The notes: a model not told the origin generated them from the sequence alone. Shown: positions 43,511 through 52,008, counted from the stretch's first letter. The stretch is DNA of 64,000 nucleotides from Burkholderiales bacterium (GCA_019745565.1 JAIESW010000001.1:20286-84285); one strand, 5' to 3'. A program made the numbers and translations.

Positions 43511-45664
43511 ATGATCCGTCTCTTCCTCGCCGGAGCGCTCGCGATACCGGCGCTCGCGTCGCTTGCCGCGCCGCTCGACGTACCGCATGCGCGCGTCGAA
43601 CTGGTGGCCGCGCAGGATTCGATCCGTCCCGGACAGCCGTTGCTGGTCGCTCTGCGCATCGAGCACGAGGCCGGCTGGCACACGTACTGGAAGAACCCCG
43701 GCGACTCGGGCATGCCCACCCGCATCGCCTGGTCGCTGCCGAAGGGTTTCGCCGCCGGACCGATCCTGTGGCCCGTGCCCGAGCGCATACCGGTCGGCCC
43801 CCTCACCAACATCGGTTATCACGGCGAGACTCTCCTGCTCACCGAGATCACGACGCCGAAAACGTTCGCGGCCGATGTGCCGTCCCGCATCGAAGCGAAG
43901 GCCGAATGGCTGATCTGCAAGGAGATCTGCCTGCCCGGCGGCGCGACGCTGTCCCTGGATGTGCCGGCCGGCGCCGGCACACCCGACGCGCGCTGGGCGC
44001 AGAAGCTCCGCGACGCCCGTGCAGCCGTGCCGCAGCCCCTGCAAGGATGGAAGGTGACGGCGAAGCCGTCGACCGATCACATCGTGCTGCACCTCGAGCC
44101 GCCGGGCGGGGTCCAACACCAGCTCGGGAGTCTCGTCTTTCATCCCGACGATGCCGAGATCGTCGATTACCCGTCGCCGCAAACGCTGGTCCACGAAGAC
44201 ACCGGCAGCTACCGTCTGGAGTTGACCGCCGCACCGACTTTCAAGGGGAATATTGCCGCGCTGTCAGGTTTGCTCGTCGCCGATGCGGGATTGGACCCAA
44301 GCGGCAAGGTGTCGGCCGCGACGATCTCCGCGGCGTGGCCCGGCGGCGCACCGACCGCACGCGCCAGCGCACCCGCGGCAGCCATCGACGCCCAACAGAT
44401 CTCGGCCGCGGCCCGCGGCACGGATGCCGACCGGCTCGGCCTGGCGCTTGCGCTGACGTTCGCCTTCCTCGGCGGCCTGGTGTTGAATCTCATGCCGTGC
44501 GTGTTTCCGGTGGTGTCCATCAAGGTCCTGGGCTTCGTGGAGCAAGCCCATGGCAGCGCCCGACGCCTGCGCGCTCACGGCCTGACGTTCGCCGCGGGCA
44601 TCGTCGTCTGCTTCTGGATCGTCGCCGGCAGCCTGATCGCGCTCCGCGCGAGCGGGCAGGCGCTCGGCTGGGGCTATCAGCTGCAGTCGCCGCCGATCGT
44701 CGCCGGTCTCGCCACGCTGTTCTTCGTCCTCGGACTCAACTTGAGCGGCGTGTTCGAATGGGGTCTCAAACTCCAGACGGCCGCGGGCAACGCGCCGGAT
44801 CGCGGCGGACTGCGCGGCGCCTTCTTTGCGGGCCTGCTGGCGACCGTCGTGGCGGCACCGTGCACGGCGCCGTTCATGGGTGCCGCACTGGGTTACGCGC
44901 TCACGCAGCCGGCCCTGCAGGCGATGGTCGTGTTCACCGCCCTCGCGATCGGCATGGCAGCGCCCTACGTGGCCCTGTCGTTCCAGCCGAAGCTGGTGCG
45001 CTGGCTGCCGCGGCCCGGCCGATGGATGGAAACGTTCAAGCAGGTGCTGGCGTTTCCGCTGTACCTCACGGCGGTATGGCTCGTCTGGGTGCTCGGCGAA
45101 CAACTCGGCATCGGTGCCGCCGCGCGACTGCTCGCCGCTCTCGTCCTGGTGGCGGCGGCCCTGTGGGCCTGGAACCGCTTCCTCGCGCCGGCGCACGGTC
45201 CGCGGCGCGCGGTCGCCCTCGTCGCCGTCGTGGCGCTGCTGGCCGCTGCAGCCCTGTTCGGCTGGCCGGCCGGCGAACCGCGGACAGCAACAGCCGACGC
45301 GTCGGGCCGATGGACACCCTACTCCGACGCCGCCTTGCAGACCGAGCGCGCGAACGGCCGCGCGGTCTTCGTCGACTTCACCGCGGCCTGGTGCGTCACT
45401 TGTCAGGTGAACAAACGCCTCGTGCTCGAGTCCGATGCCGTGCGGCGCGCCTTCGCCGACCACGGCGTGGTCCGGATGCGGGCCGACTGGACCAATCGCG
45501 ACGCCCACATCACCGCGGCGCTGGCGCGGCTGGGCCGCAACGGCGTGCCGGTCTATGCGGTCTATTCGACGACCGGGGATGGTGCGCCGGAGCTGTTGCC
45601 GGAATTGCTGACTTCGGACATCGTGGTGCGCGCGCTCGAGCGCGCCGCCGCGGGCGGATCGTGA
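43511..45664 (+). CDS. DsbD/ScsB-like thiol:disulfide interchange protein
   Basis: A 717-residue inner-membrane electron carrier. Parts: a signal peptide; a large N-terminal periplasmic domain with WLICKEICLPGGA (cysteine pair); a DsbD membrane core with NLMPCVFPVVSIKVLGF and VVAAPCTAPFMGAALGYAL, whose two cysteines relay electrons; and a C-terminal thioredoxin-like domain with AAWCVTCQVNKR. It should move electrons from cytosolic thioredoxin to periplasmic thiol proteins. ATG 43511 follows a taacct hexamer 11 bases upstream and no strong Shine-Dalgarno. A redoxin gene follows 24 bases later. Confidence 0.93.
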   Translation: MIRLFLAGALAIPALASLAAPLDVPHARVELVAAQDSIRPGQPLLVALRIEHEAGWHTYWKNPGDSGMPTRIAWSLPKGFAAGPILWPVPERIPVGPLTNIGYHGETLLLTEITTPKTFAADVPSRIEAKAEWLICKEICLPGGATLSLDVPAGAGTPDARWAQKLRDARAAVPQPLQGWKVTAKPSTDHIVLHLEPPGGVQHQLGSLVFHPDDAEIVDYPSPQTLVHEDTGSYRLELTAAPTFKGNIAALSGLLVADAGLDPSGKVSAATISAAWPGGAPTARASAPAAAIDAQQISAAARGTDADRLGLALALTFAFLGGLVLNLMPCVFPVVSIKVLGFVEQAHGSARRLRAHGLTFAAGIVVCFWIVAGSLIALRASGQALGWGYQLQSPPIVAGLATLFFVLGLNLSGVFEWGLKLQTAAGNAPDRGGLRGAFFAGLLATVVAAPCTAPFMGAALGYALTQPALQAMVVFTALAIGMAAPYVALSFQPKLVRWLPRPGRWMETFKQVLAFPLYLTAVWLVWVLGEQLGIGAAARLLAALVLVAAALWAWNRFLAPAHGPRRAVALVAVVALLAAAALFGWPAGEPRTATADASGRWTPYSDAALQTERANGRAVFVDFTAAWCVTCQVNKRLVLESDAVRRAFADHGVVRMRADWTNRDAHITAALARLGRNGVPVYAVYSTTGDGAPELLPELLTSDIVVRALERAAAGGS

Positions 45665-45687
45665 TGCCACGCAGGAAAGGAGAAGCG

Positions 45688-46290
45688 ATGAGGACATGGA
45701 TACGCAGTGCCGCTCTGATGGTTGCTCTGGCCGCCGGCCCGGCCTTCGCCAACGCCGTACCGGGCACGCCCGCCAAGGATTTCACGCTGAAGGACGTGAC
45801 CGGCAAGACCGTCCACCTGTCCGACTACAAGGGCAAGTTCGTCGTGCTGGAGTGGTTCAACCAGGGTTGCCCGTTCGTGCAGAAGCACTACGAGAGCGGC
45901 AACATGCAGAACCTGCAGAAGACCTACACCGGCAAGGGCGTGGTGTGGCTCGCGATCAGTTCCACCAACCCGAAGAGCGGCGACTATCGCGACCCGCAGG
46001 GCACACAGGGTGTCATGCGCGACTGGAAGATGAATCCGACCGCGTTCGTGCTGGACGAGGACGGCGCCGTCGGACGCACATGGGGTGCGCGCGCCACGCC
46101 GCACATGTTCGTGGTGGATCCGGCCGGCAAGGTGATCTACGCCGGCGCCATCGACGACAAGGCCACCTGGCGCCAGGAGGACGTGCGTACCGCGAAGAAC
46201 TACGTCGCCACCGCGCTCGACGAAGCCATGGCCGGCAAGCCCGTGACCACGGCCAACACGGCGGCGTACGGTTGCTCGGTCAAGTACTGA
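45688..46290 (+). CDS. Periplasmic redoxin (AhpC/TSA-thioredoxin fold)
   Basis: A 200-residue exported protein with a signal peptide ending GPAFANAV and a thioredoxin-like peroxiredoxin domain. The active site reads WFNQGCPFVQKHYES: a single cysteine where thioredoxins have CxxC. Later motifs WLAISSTNPKSGDYRD and RATPHMFVVDPAGKVIYAG support the redoxin fold. An extra Cys lies near the end in AAYGCSVKY. The gene follows the DsbD-like gene with an aaaggag site, so the latter probably reduces it. Confidence 0.9.
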   Translation: MRTWIRSAALMVALAAGPAFANAVPGTPAKDFTLKDVTGKTVHLSDYKGKFVVLEWFNQGCPFVQKHYESGNMQNLQKTYTGKGVVWLAISSTNPKSGDYRDPQGTQGVMRDWKMNPTAFVLDEDGAVGRTWGARATPHMFVVDPAGKVIYAGAIDDKATWRQEDVRTAKNYVATALDEAMAGKPVTTANTAAYGCSVKY

Positions 46291-46324
46291 AAGGAAGGAC
46301 CTGCGGGTTGGCGGGCGTGCCGGG

Positions 46325-47443
46325 ATGACCGGCACGCGCTGGGACATCTTCTGCAAGGTCGTCGATCACTACGGCGACATCGGCGTTTCGTGGCGCCTCG
46401 CGCGCCAGCTCGTGGCCGAACACGACCTCGCAGTGCGGCTGTGGGTCGACGATCTCGCCACGTTCCACCGGCTGTGTGCCGAGGTGGATGCGGCCGCCGA
46501 GCGCCAGACGATCGCCGGGGTCGACATTCTCCATTGGCGCCCGGATGCAGATTTCGGTGCGGCCGCGGACGTGGTGGTGGAGGCGTTCGGCTCGCGCGCG
46601 CCTGACCTCTATCTCGATGCCATGGCCGCCCGCCAACGCAAACCGGTCTGGATCAACCTCGAGTACCTGAGCGCCGAAGACTGGGTCGAGGAGTGCCATC
46701 TCGGCAGCTCGCCCCATCCCCGGCTGCCGCTCGTCAAGCACTTCTTCTTTCCCGGTTTCACGGCCCGCACCGGGGGGGTGCTGTGCGAGCAGGATCTCGA
46801 GGTCCAACGTCAGGCCGAACTGGCAACGCGGCCGCATCGGCCGGGGTCCGTCACCAGCGTCTCCCTGTTCGGCTATGGTGGGCCGGCGGTAGGTCCGCTC
46901 CTGTCGGCTTGGGCCAACGGCCCGGAAAACATCCTGGCCCTGGTGCCGGAGAGCCGGGTGTTGCCCGATGTCCTGCGGTACTTCGGGGCCGCCGGCGTGC
47001 TTCCGGGCGCGCGCCTGGAGCGCGGTGCGCTGGCGGTGCTGGTACTGCCATTTCAGCCGCTCGACCAGTACGACCGCCTGCTGTGGACCTGCGACTGCAA
47101 CTTCGTGCGCGGCGAGGATTCCTTCGTTCGCGCCCAGTGGGCCCGGCGCCCGTTCGTCTGGAACATCTACCCCCAGGAAGGCGGTGCCCATTGGGCCAAG
47201 CTGCACGCCTTCGTCGACCGCTACACCGAAGGACTGTCGGCCGAGGCGACCGCAGCCACCCGCGACCTGTGGCGCCAGTGGAACCGGGGGGAAACGGCAG
47301 CCGGCGATATCGGGGCGGCCTGGCGCCGCTTCCGGGCAGTCCGGGCGGAGCTCAATGCCCACGGCGACACCTGGGCGACCCGCCTCGCCCGCCTGGGCGA
47401 CCTTGGCTCCAATCTGGTGCGATTCGCTGCCGCGCGGCTATAA
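46325..47443 (+). CDS. earP: EF-P arginine rhamnosyltransferase EarP
   Basis: A 372-residue GT-B fold glycosyltransferase that adds rhamnose from TDP-rhamnose to an arginine of EF-P. Identity is supported by WDIFCKVVDHYGDIGVSWRLARQL at the start, WINLEYLSAEDWVE, FFFPGFTARTGG and the late FVRGEDSFVRAQWARRPFVWNIYPQ segment with the nucleotide-binding RGEDS. It is directly upstream of efp, the usual arrangement in Neisseria and Pseudomonas relatives. Its stop codon is part of a tataat sequence. Confidence 0.97.
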   Translation: MTGTRWDIFCKVVDHYGDIGVSWRLARQLVAEHDLAVRLWVDDLATFHRLCAEVDAAAERQTIAGVDILHWRPDADFGAAADVVVEAFGSRAPDLYLDAMAARQRKPVWINLEYLSAEDWVEECHLGSSPHPRLPLVKHFFFPGFTARTGGVLCEQDLEVQRQAELATRPHRPGSVTSVSLFGYGGPAVGPLLSAWANGPENILALVPESRVLPDVLRYFGAAGVLPGARLERGALAVLVLPFQPLDQYDRLLWTCDCNFVRGEDSFVRAQWARRPFVWNIYPQEGGAHWAKLHAFVDRYTEGLSAEATAATRDLWRQWNRGETAAGDIGAAWRRFRAVRAELNAHGDTWATRLARLGDLGSNLVRFAAARL

Positions 47444-47444
47444 T
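47439..47444 (+). promoter_or_regulatory. Possible -10 element for efp
   Basis: A perfect tataat overlaps the last codons of earP, 69 bases before the efp ATG. The region 17-18 bases upstream has no good ttgaca match, so the element may be weak or need another factor. It could allow efp to be expressed independently of earP. Confidence 0.5.
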
Positions 47445-47513
47445 TCGCGGCTTTCATTTCGGCACCTGATTCCGGTGTGCCGGTGACTCTAAACCGACCT
47501 TGGCAGAACGTTC

Positions 47514-48074
47514 ATGAAGATCGCTCAGGAACTGCGTTCCGGCAACGTCATCATGGTGGGCAAGGACCCGCTCGTGGTGCAGCGTGCCGAATTCAACAAA
47601 TCCGGCCGCAACGCGTCCGTGATGAAGATGAAACTGAAGAACCTCTTGACCGGCGCGACCAGCGAAACCGTGTATCGCGCCGACGAGAAGTTCGATGTGG
47701 TCATTCTCGACCGCAAGGAAGTGACCTACTCGTACTTCGCCGATCCCATGTACGTCTTCATGGACGCCGACTACAACCAGTACGAGGTGGAGAAGGAGAA
47801 CATGGGCGACGCGCTCATCTATCTGGAAGACGGCATGCCGGTGGAAGTGACCTTCTACGACGGCAAGGCCATCTCGGTGCAGTTGCCCTCCTCGCTGGTG
47901 CGCGAGATCACCTACACCGAGCCCGCCGTGCGCGGCGACACCTCGGGCAAGGTGCTGAAACCCGCCAAGCTCGCGACGGGCTACGAAATCCAGGTGCCGC
48001 TGTTCTGCGCCACCGGCGACAAGATCGAGATCGACACCACAACGGGCGAGTACCGCCGCCGCGTGGCTGCCTGA
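47514..48074 (+). CDS. efp: Translation elongation factor P, rhamnosylated subtype
   Basis: A 186-residue EF-P that relieves ribosome stalling at polyproline. It has the three-domain layout with the modification loop NKSGRN at the tip, where Arg32 replaces the lysine of E. coli EF-P. This matches EF-Ps modified by EarP. Other marks are [14 protein letters not shown] at the start, [16 protein letters not shown] and the ending [12 protein letters not shown] terminator follows 26 bases after its stop. Confidence 0.97.
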   Translation: MKIAQELRSGNVIMVGKDPLVVQRAEFNKSGRNASVMKMKLKNLLTGATSETVYRADEKFDVVILDRKEVTYSYFADPMYVFMDADYNQYEVEKENMGDALIYLEDGMPVEVTFYDGKAISVQLPSSLVREITYTEPAVRGDTSGKVLKPAKLATGYEIQVPLFCATGDKIEIDTTTGEYRRRVAA

Positions 48075-48096
48075 AGCTCGCTGTCCGGCAATCCGG

Positions 48097-48130
48097 AAAA
48101 GCCGCGGTCCGCCGCGGCTTTCTCGTTTTC
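48097..48130 (+). terminator. Intrinsic terminator of earP-efp
   Basis: The stem gccgcgg/ccgcggc (48101-48107 and 48112-48118) has a tccg loop, preceded by aaaa and followed by tttctcgtttt. It is nearly symmetric and could also stop the minus-strand gene that ends at 48141. Confidence 0.85.
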
Positions 48131-48140
48131 CGGGTCGCGT

Positions 48141-48533
48141 TCAGCGACCGGCCGCGGGGTCGGCCGGGCTGCAGGGATAGGCGCTCGACAGCGCCGAGAA
48201 CAGCATGAGGTGCGCGGGCTGGTCGAGTTTGTCCGGATGCGCTTCGAGGTAGGCGACGACCGCGGGAATCATGTCGCGTGCGGCGACCGCGCCCTCCTCC
48301 CCCGGCGGACAGAAATACATGTCGCGGGACGTGCGCCACGCAGCCCAGCCGTGGCCCCACAGAAAGCCTTCCACGAACGCGAGGCAGCGCGTCGCTTCGG
48401 GGCCGCCGGCAGGCACCGCGCGGCACGCCGCGAGCAGTTCCGCCGCAGGACGCCGCGCCATCGCGTCGGGTTCGGCCAGGGCCGCGTCGGCAGCGATCAG
48501 GCCGGCGAACGACAGGACGAGACACGCACGCAC
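48141..48533 (-). CDS. Rap1a/Tai-family small exported protein
   Basis: A 130-residue secreted protein with a signal peptide ending AALAEPD. The mature part shows LLAACRAVPAG, CLAFVEGFLWG and MYFCPPGEEGA, then YLEAHPDKLDQPAHLMLFSAL with a final Cys (AYPCSP). This is the conserved pattern of the Rap1a/Tai domain, known from type VI secretion immunity proteins of Serratia. No toxin gene is nearby, and many members are orphan envelope proteins. Translation starts at a GTG three bases after the apt stop codon, so it is probably co-transcribed. Confidence 0.75.
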   Translation of the reverse strand: MRACLVLSFAGLIAADAALAEPDAMARRPAAELLAACRAVPAGGPEATRCLAFVEGFLWGHGWAAWRTSRDMYFCPPGEEGAVAARDMIPAVVAYLEAHPDKLDQPAHLMLFSALSSAYPCSPADPAAGR

Positions 48534-48536
48534 GGT

Positions 48537-49064
48537 TCAGTGCCCGTCGAACGCGATCAGTGCGTGCGTGTCGCAGCCGACTGCCGCGAGCCGCTCGCGC
48601 CCGCCCAGGGCCGGCAGTTCCACCAGGAAGCAGCTCTCGATCACGGTCGCCCCGACATCGCGGAAGATCCGCAGCGCGGCTTCGGCGGTTCCGCCGGTCG
48701 CGATGAGATCGTCGGCCACCACCACCCTTTCGCCCGCGGTGACCGCGTCCACGTGCATCTCGATGCGATCGGTTCCGTACTCGAGCTCGTAGTCGCGCCC
48801 GATGGCGGTCGCGGGCAGACGCCCACGCTTGCGCAGCGGGACGAACCCGGCGCCGAGTGCGTGGGCGAGTGCTGCGCCCACGATGAAACCGCGGGCCTCG
48901 ATACCGGCAACCTTGTGGACCCCGCTGTTGCGATAGCGATCGGCCAGCAGGCCGACGGCCTGCGCAAAGGCCGGACCGTGTTTCATGAGCGTCGTGACGT
49001 CACGAAACAGGATGCCCGGCTTCGGGTGGTCGGGAATGCTCCGGATCAGTGCGGCGAGGCTCAT
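48537..49064 (-). CDS. apt: Adenine phosphoribosyltransferase
   Basis: A 175-residue purine salvage enzyme that converts adenine and PRPP to AMP. The sequence has IRSIPDHPKPGILFRDVTTLM at the start, the PRPP-binding VVVADDLIATGGTAEAAL and KVAGIEARGFIVGAALAHALG. Length is usual for bacterial Apt. The gene is on the minus strand and reads away from the small membrane-protein gene. Confidence 0.96.
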   Translation of the reverse strand: MSLAALIRSIPDHPKPGILFRDVTTLMKHGPAFAQAVGLLADRYRNSGVHKVAGIEARGFIVGAALAHALGAGFVPLRKRGRLPATAIGRDYELEYGTDRIEMHVDAVTAGERVVVADDLIATGGTAEAALRIFRDVGATVIESCFLVELPALGGRERLAAVGCDTHALIAFDGH

Positions 49065-49121
49065 GGCGGGCGTGCGGCTTCGAGGACGGGCAACGGAATG
49101 CGGGACCGGCTACGGTCGGCC

Positions 49122-49148
49122 TAAATCCCGGGGCGTGCCGGCCGATAA
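49122..49148 (+). promoter_or_regulatory. Perfect sigma-28 (FliA) promoter
   Basis: The sequence taaa (49122-49125), 15 bases, then gccgataa (49141-49148) fits the flagellar sigma-28 consensus TAAA-N15-GCCGATAA without mismatch. It points towards a 26-residue membrane protein starting at 49260 and a lipoprotein starting at 49491. An overlapping weaker sigma-70-like pair (gtgaca 49150-49155, cataat 49174-49179, spacer 18) is also present. The long leader of about 100 bases before the first ATG is unusual. Confidence 0.7.
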
Positions 49149-49259
49149 GGTGACATTGAAGGTTGGCTTTGGCCATAATTCAAGGGGATGGGTACTGCAG
49201 CGCGCGGCCTGTCCATACCGAAACCTGAGCAGTACGTGATGTCAACAACAAGGTGAACC

Positions 49260-49340
49260 ATGTCCGTACTCGATATGTCGATGATCGGGGGGTTCGTTCT
49301 GCTGATCGTCCTGATCGTCGTGCGCTTCAAGAAACGCTGA
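49260..49340 (+). CDS. 26-residue single-span membrane protein
   Basis: A tiny reading frame with ATG at 49260 preceded by aaggtga. The translation starts MSVLDMSMIGG, continues with a hydrophobic helix of Val, Leu and Ile, and ends in RFKKR. The basic end suggests an N-out, C-in single helix. Frame, ribosome site and an upstream promoter together make it a plausible gene. No family is recognised. A short agccgg/ccggct hairpin follows the stop without a T-tract. Confidence 0.6.
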   Translation: MSVLDMSMIGGFVLLIVLIVVRFKKR

Positions 49341-49490
49341 AGCCGGCGTCCCCGGCTGCTCGACGCGCATCCGCCCGTGTGCCGGACCGCGTTCCCGCCG
49401 AAGTCATCGACGCGGCGGAACTTCCATGCGTTGACACCCTTCTATGCAGTCAGCATCATCGATTAACGTCCACGGAAGGATTTGTCACCA

Positions 49491-49991
49491 ATGCCCGACA
49501 CACACTCGAACTACAAGTTCCCGGTAGCCCTCGTCATCGCGTCCTCGCTGGCACTCGCCGCGTGCTCCAGCATGCCGGGTTCGTCGTCCAGCAGCTCGAG
49601 CAGTTCCAGCGGTACGAGCAGTTCGGCCAAGTCTTCCTCCGCCTACCAGCCGGTGTCGGACGTGCCGATTCCTGCGGGAACCAAGATCAACACCGACAAG
49701 TCGGTCATCCTGGGTCAGGGCGACAAGTGGTTCGGTCGCATGGTACTCGTGACCGATCGGCCGTCGACGCAGGCCTACACCTATTACCAGGAACAGATGC
49801 CGACCTTCGGCTGGGAACAGGTGACCGCGGTGCAGGGCAAGACCAGCATCCTCACTTTCACGCGCGGTGAGCGTGCCGCGACCCTGGAGATCAATGCCGG
49901 CACGTTGTCCGGCTCGGAAGTCGCGATCACGGTGAGCCCGCGCCAGACGGGTTCTGCGGCGGCACCGGCCCCCACGGCCGAGAAAAAGTAA
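49491..49991 (+). CDS. Ser-rich lipoprotein, unknown function
   Basis: A 166-residue lipoprotein: a signal peptide with lipobox LAAC (about residues 23-26), a tract of some twenty serines interrupted by G, T, A and K, and a compact domain of about 90 residues (YQPVSDVPIPAGTKIN, YYQEQMPTFGWEQVTAV, LTFTRGERAATLEI). The latter resembles small envelope domains seen in alpha/beta-proteobacterial lipoproteins, but I cannot name it. ATG 49491 follows a ggaagga site. It is 150 bases downstream of the 26-residue gene and possibly shares its promoter. Confidence 0.8.
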   Translation: MPDTHSNYKFPVALVIASSLALAACSSMPGSSSSSSSSSSGTSSSAKSSSAYQPVSDVPIPAGTKINTDKSVILGQGDKWFGRMVLVTDRPSTQAYTYYQEQMPTFGWEQVTAVQGKTSILTFTRGERAATLEINAGTLSGSEVAITVSPRQTGSAAAPAPTAEKK

Positions 49992-50000
49992 GTCCGCGGG

Positions 50001-50387
50001 ATGCCGATCCGCGGGATGAACCATTTCACGGTGCTGACCTCGGATCTGGCGGCAACGCGCGACTTCTACATCGGGGTGCTGGGTCTCAAGGAAGGCCCGC
50101 GCCCCGATCTCGGCTTTCCCGGCACGTGGCTGTACGTCGGCGACGAGGCGGTGCTGCATGTGATCGCGGGCCGCCCGCTGCCGCCCGACCCGCGCGGGGT
50201 GCTCGACCACATGGCGTTCACCGCGGCGGATCTGCCGGGCATGACCGCGAAGCTGAAGACGCGCGGGATCAAATACGACCTGCGGCGCCAGAACGAATCG
50301 GGCACCTGGCAACTCTTCTGTTTCGATCCGAGCGGCGCCCGGGTCGAACTGGATTTTCCCGCCGGCGAAGAGCTTCAGGCCGGCTGA
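50001..50387 (+). CDS. VOC-superfamily (glyoxalase-like) protein
   Basis: A 128-residue vicinal-oxygen-chelate protein of two beta-alpha-beta-beta-beta units. Metal-ligand candidates are His8 in GMNHFTVLTSDLAATRDFYI, His in GVLDHMAFTAADLPGM, and Glu in GARVELDFPAG. Size and layout match small dioxygenase or lyase-like VOC proteins; the substrate is unknown. It starts nine bases after the lipoprotein stop and may belong to the same transcript. Confidence 0.87.
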   Translation: MPIRGMNHFTVLTSDLAATRDFYIGVLGLKEGPRPDLGFPGTWLYVGDEAVLHVIAGRPLPPDPRGVLDHMAFTAADLPGMTAKLKTRGIKYDLRRQNESGTWQLFCFDPSGARVELDFPAGEELQAG

Positions 50388-50466
50388 GGCAGCGCCGCCC
50401 GATCGGCCTGGCCTCCTAGGGGGCAGTCCTTCTGAGGCAGCCCGGCGAGGGCCGGGGCCGCAAGCG

Positions 50467-51366
50467 TCAATTGAGTTCGGGTATCTCCGCGAACCGGTCG
50501 CGGAGATGGTCGATGAACACGCGCACCTTGGTCGAGAGCTTCCGCACCGACGGATACACCGCATTGATCTCGGCCGAGGGCGGAGCGTAGTCCGCGAGGA
50601 CGGTCTGCAGGCGTCCCGTTTTCAGGTGGTCGTGCACTATCCAGAGCGGGGTCGCCGCCACGCCGATGCCGGCCAGGACGGCCCGCCGGATCGCGCTGCC
50701 GCTGGTGGTGCGGAACGTTCCGGCCACACGCACCGCCATTTCCCCCTTCGGCCCGCGGAACGACCAGATGTTGCCGCCCCGCAGATAGCTGTAGAGGATG
50801 CAGTTGTGGCGCTCGAGGTCCTGCGGCACACGGGGTTCGCCACGGCGCGCGAAGTATTCCGGCGTGCCCACCACCACCCGCCGGCTCGATCCCACCCGCC
50901 GCGCCACGAGCGTCGAATCGGTGAGGTCACCGACGCGGACCGCCACGTCGATACCCTCCTCCACCAGGTCGGCAAAGCGCTCGCCTTCGATCAGGTGCAC
51001 TTTGAGTCCGTCGTGCCGGGCCTGGAAGTCGATCACCACCTGATCGAGGAACTGTTGCCCCAGGGCGTTCGGAGCGGCCACCGTCAGAGTCCCCGTGAGC
51101 CCGGTGGACAGCCGTGCGACCCCTGCCTCGGCCTCGGCAACGTCGTCCAGGATGCGGCGCGCCGCTTCGTAGTAGGCAGCGCCCGTCTCGGTCAGGCTGA
51201 GGCTACGGGTCGTGCGCTGCAACAAGGTGACGCCCAGGCTAGCCTCGAGTGCTGCGAGCTGCTTGCTCACGGTCGGCTGACTGGTACCAAGCTCCCGTGC
51301 CACCGCGGAAATGTTGCCCGTTTCGGCAATGCGGACGAAGGCCTGCATCAGACTGAATCGATCCAT
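50467..51366 (-). CDS. LysR-family transcriptional regulator
   Basis: A 299-residue LysR-type regulator with an N-terminal winged helix (FVRIAETGNISAVARELGTSQPTVSKQLAALEASLGVTLLQRTTRSL) and a periplasmic-binding-like effector domain. It is of the CrgA-type group common in beta- and gammaproteobacteria. It is transcribed away from the adhesin-E-like gene across a 161-base divergent region, where such regulators commonly bind; the target is a guess. Start at 51366 gives a normal length. Confidence 0.93.
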   Translation of the reverse strand: MDRFSLMQAFVRIAETGNISAVARELGTSQPTVSKQLAALEASLGVTLLQRTTRSLSLTETGAAYYEAARRILDDVAEAEAGVARLSTGLTGTLTVAAPNALGQQFLDQVVIDFQARHDGLKVHLIEGERFADLVEEGIDVAVRVGDLTDSTLVARRVGSSRRVVVGTPEYFARRGEPRVPQDLERHNCILYSYLRGGNIWSFRGPKGEMAVRVAGTFRTTSGSAIRRAVLAGIGVAATPLWIVHDHLKTGRLQTVLADYAPPSAEINAVYPSVRKLSTKVRVFIDHLRDRFAEIPELN

Positions 51367-51527
51367 GAGTATCCCCCGTTCATGCAGATATCGAATGGAT
51401 CATATTCCCATCGAGTACTTGGTTGTGCAATGCAATATCGCTACATTGCTCCCATGGGATGTGCCGTACGAACCGCGTGGAGCGGTGAGACGGCGGATCC
51501 GGACCACACTGAAAAGGGAGCAAGAAC

Positions 51528-51956
51528 ATGCATGCAAGAACCCTGGCAACCGTCCTTCTCGCGGCCTGGTTGGGCCTCGTCGTCACCGGTGCGGCCCACG
51601 CGGCCGACTGGCGCAGTCTGAGCGCCGACGCCGCCACCCAGGTCTTCGTCGATCAGAACTCGGTCACCACCGAGGGCCCCACCAGCGAGGCCGTGGTGCT
51701 GGTGAACTATTCCACCACCCACACGCTGGGCGACGACTGGTTTCCCCACCGCTCCCAGGTGGTCCGCTACAAGCTCGCCTGCGACACCGGCGAAGCGGCC
51801 ATGAAAAGCTGGGCTTTCAAGACCGGTGAACTGGGCAGCGGCGCCACCGTCTGGAAGAGCGCCCGGACCGAACCGCAGCTCGCCCGGCCCGCTGCCGACA
51901 CCGTCGAAAGCCTGCTGGTCGCCAAGCTCTGCACCGGACCCGTATCGCTGCGCTGA
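51528..51956 (+). CDS. Surface-adhesin protein E-like secreted protein
   Basis: A 142-residue exported protein with a signal peptide ending GAAHAADW. The mature part has WRSLSADAATQVFVDQNSVT, then VVLVNYSTTHTLG, RSQVVRYKLACDTGEAAMKSW, and a final Cys in AKLCTGP, so a disulfide is likely. This agrees with the adhesin protein E family (PF16747), first seen as a Haemophilus adhesin but widespread as small periplasmic proteins in betaproteobacteria. It lies opposite the LysR gene and is followed by a terminator. Confidence 0.75.
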   Translation: MHARTLATVLLAAWLGLVVTGAAHAADWRSLSADAATQVFVDQNSVTTEGPTSEAVVLVNYSTTHTLGDDWFPHRSQVVRYKLACDTGEAAMKSWAFKTGELGSGATVWKSARTEPQLARPAADTVESLLVAKLCTGPVSLR

Positions 51957-51978
51957 GCCCTCGAAGCTTCGACTGAAC

Positions 51979-52008
51979 AACGCCCCGGACGACATCCGGG
52001 GCGTTTTT
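51979..52008 (+). terminator. Intrinsic terminator after the adhesin-E-like gene
   Basis: A 10-base stem aacgccccgg/ccggggcgtt with a 7-base loop runs into a short T-tract (ttttt). It ends the monocistronic adhesin-E-like gene. Confidence 0.88.

Noticed and set aside
43456..46290. A 944-residue plus-strand frame across the DsbD-like and redoxin genes
   Set aside because: Only its last 200 residues are protein-like (the redoxin). The rest is Arg/Ala-rich frame-shifted DsbD sequence.
49150..49179. Sigma-70-like pair gtgaca-N18-cataat near the small membrane gene
   Set aside because: It is a weaker match than the overlapping sigma-28 promoter and is only mentioned there.
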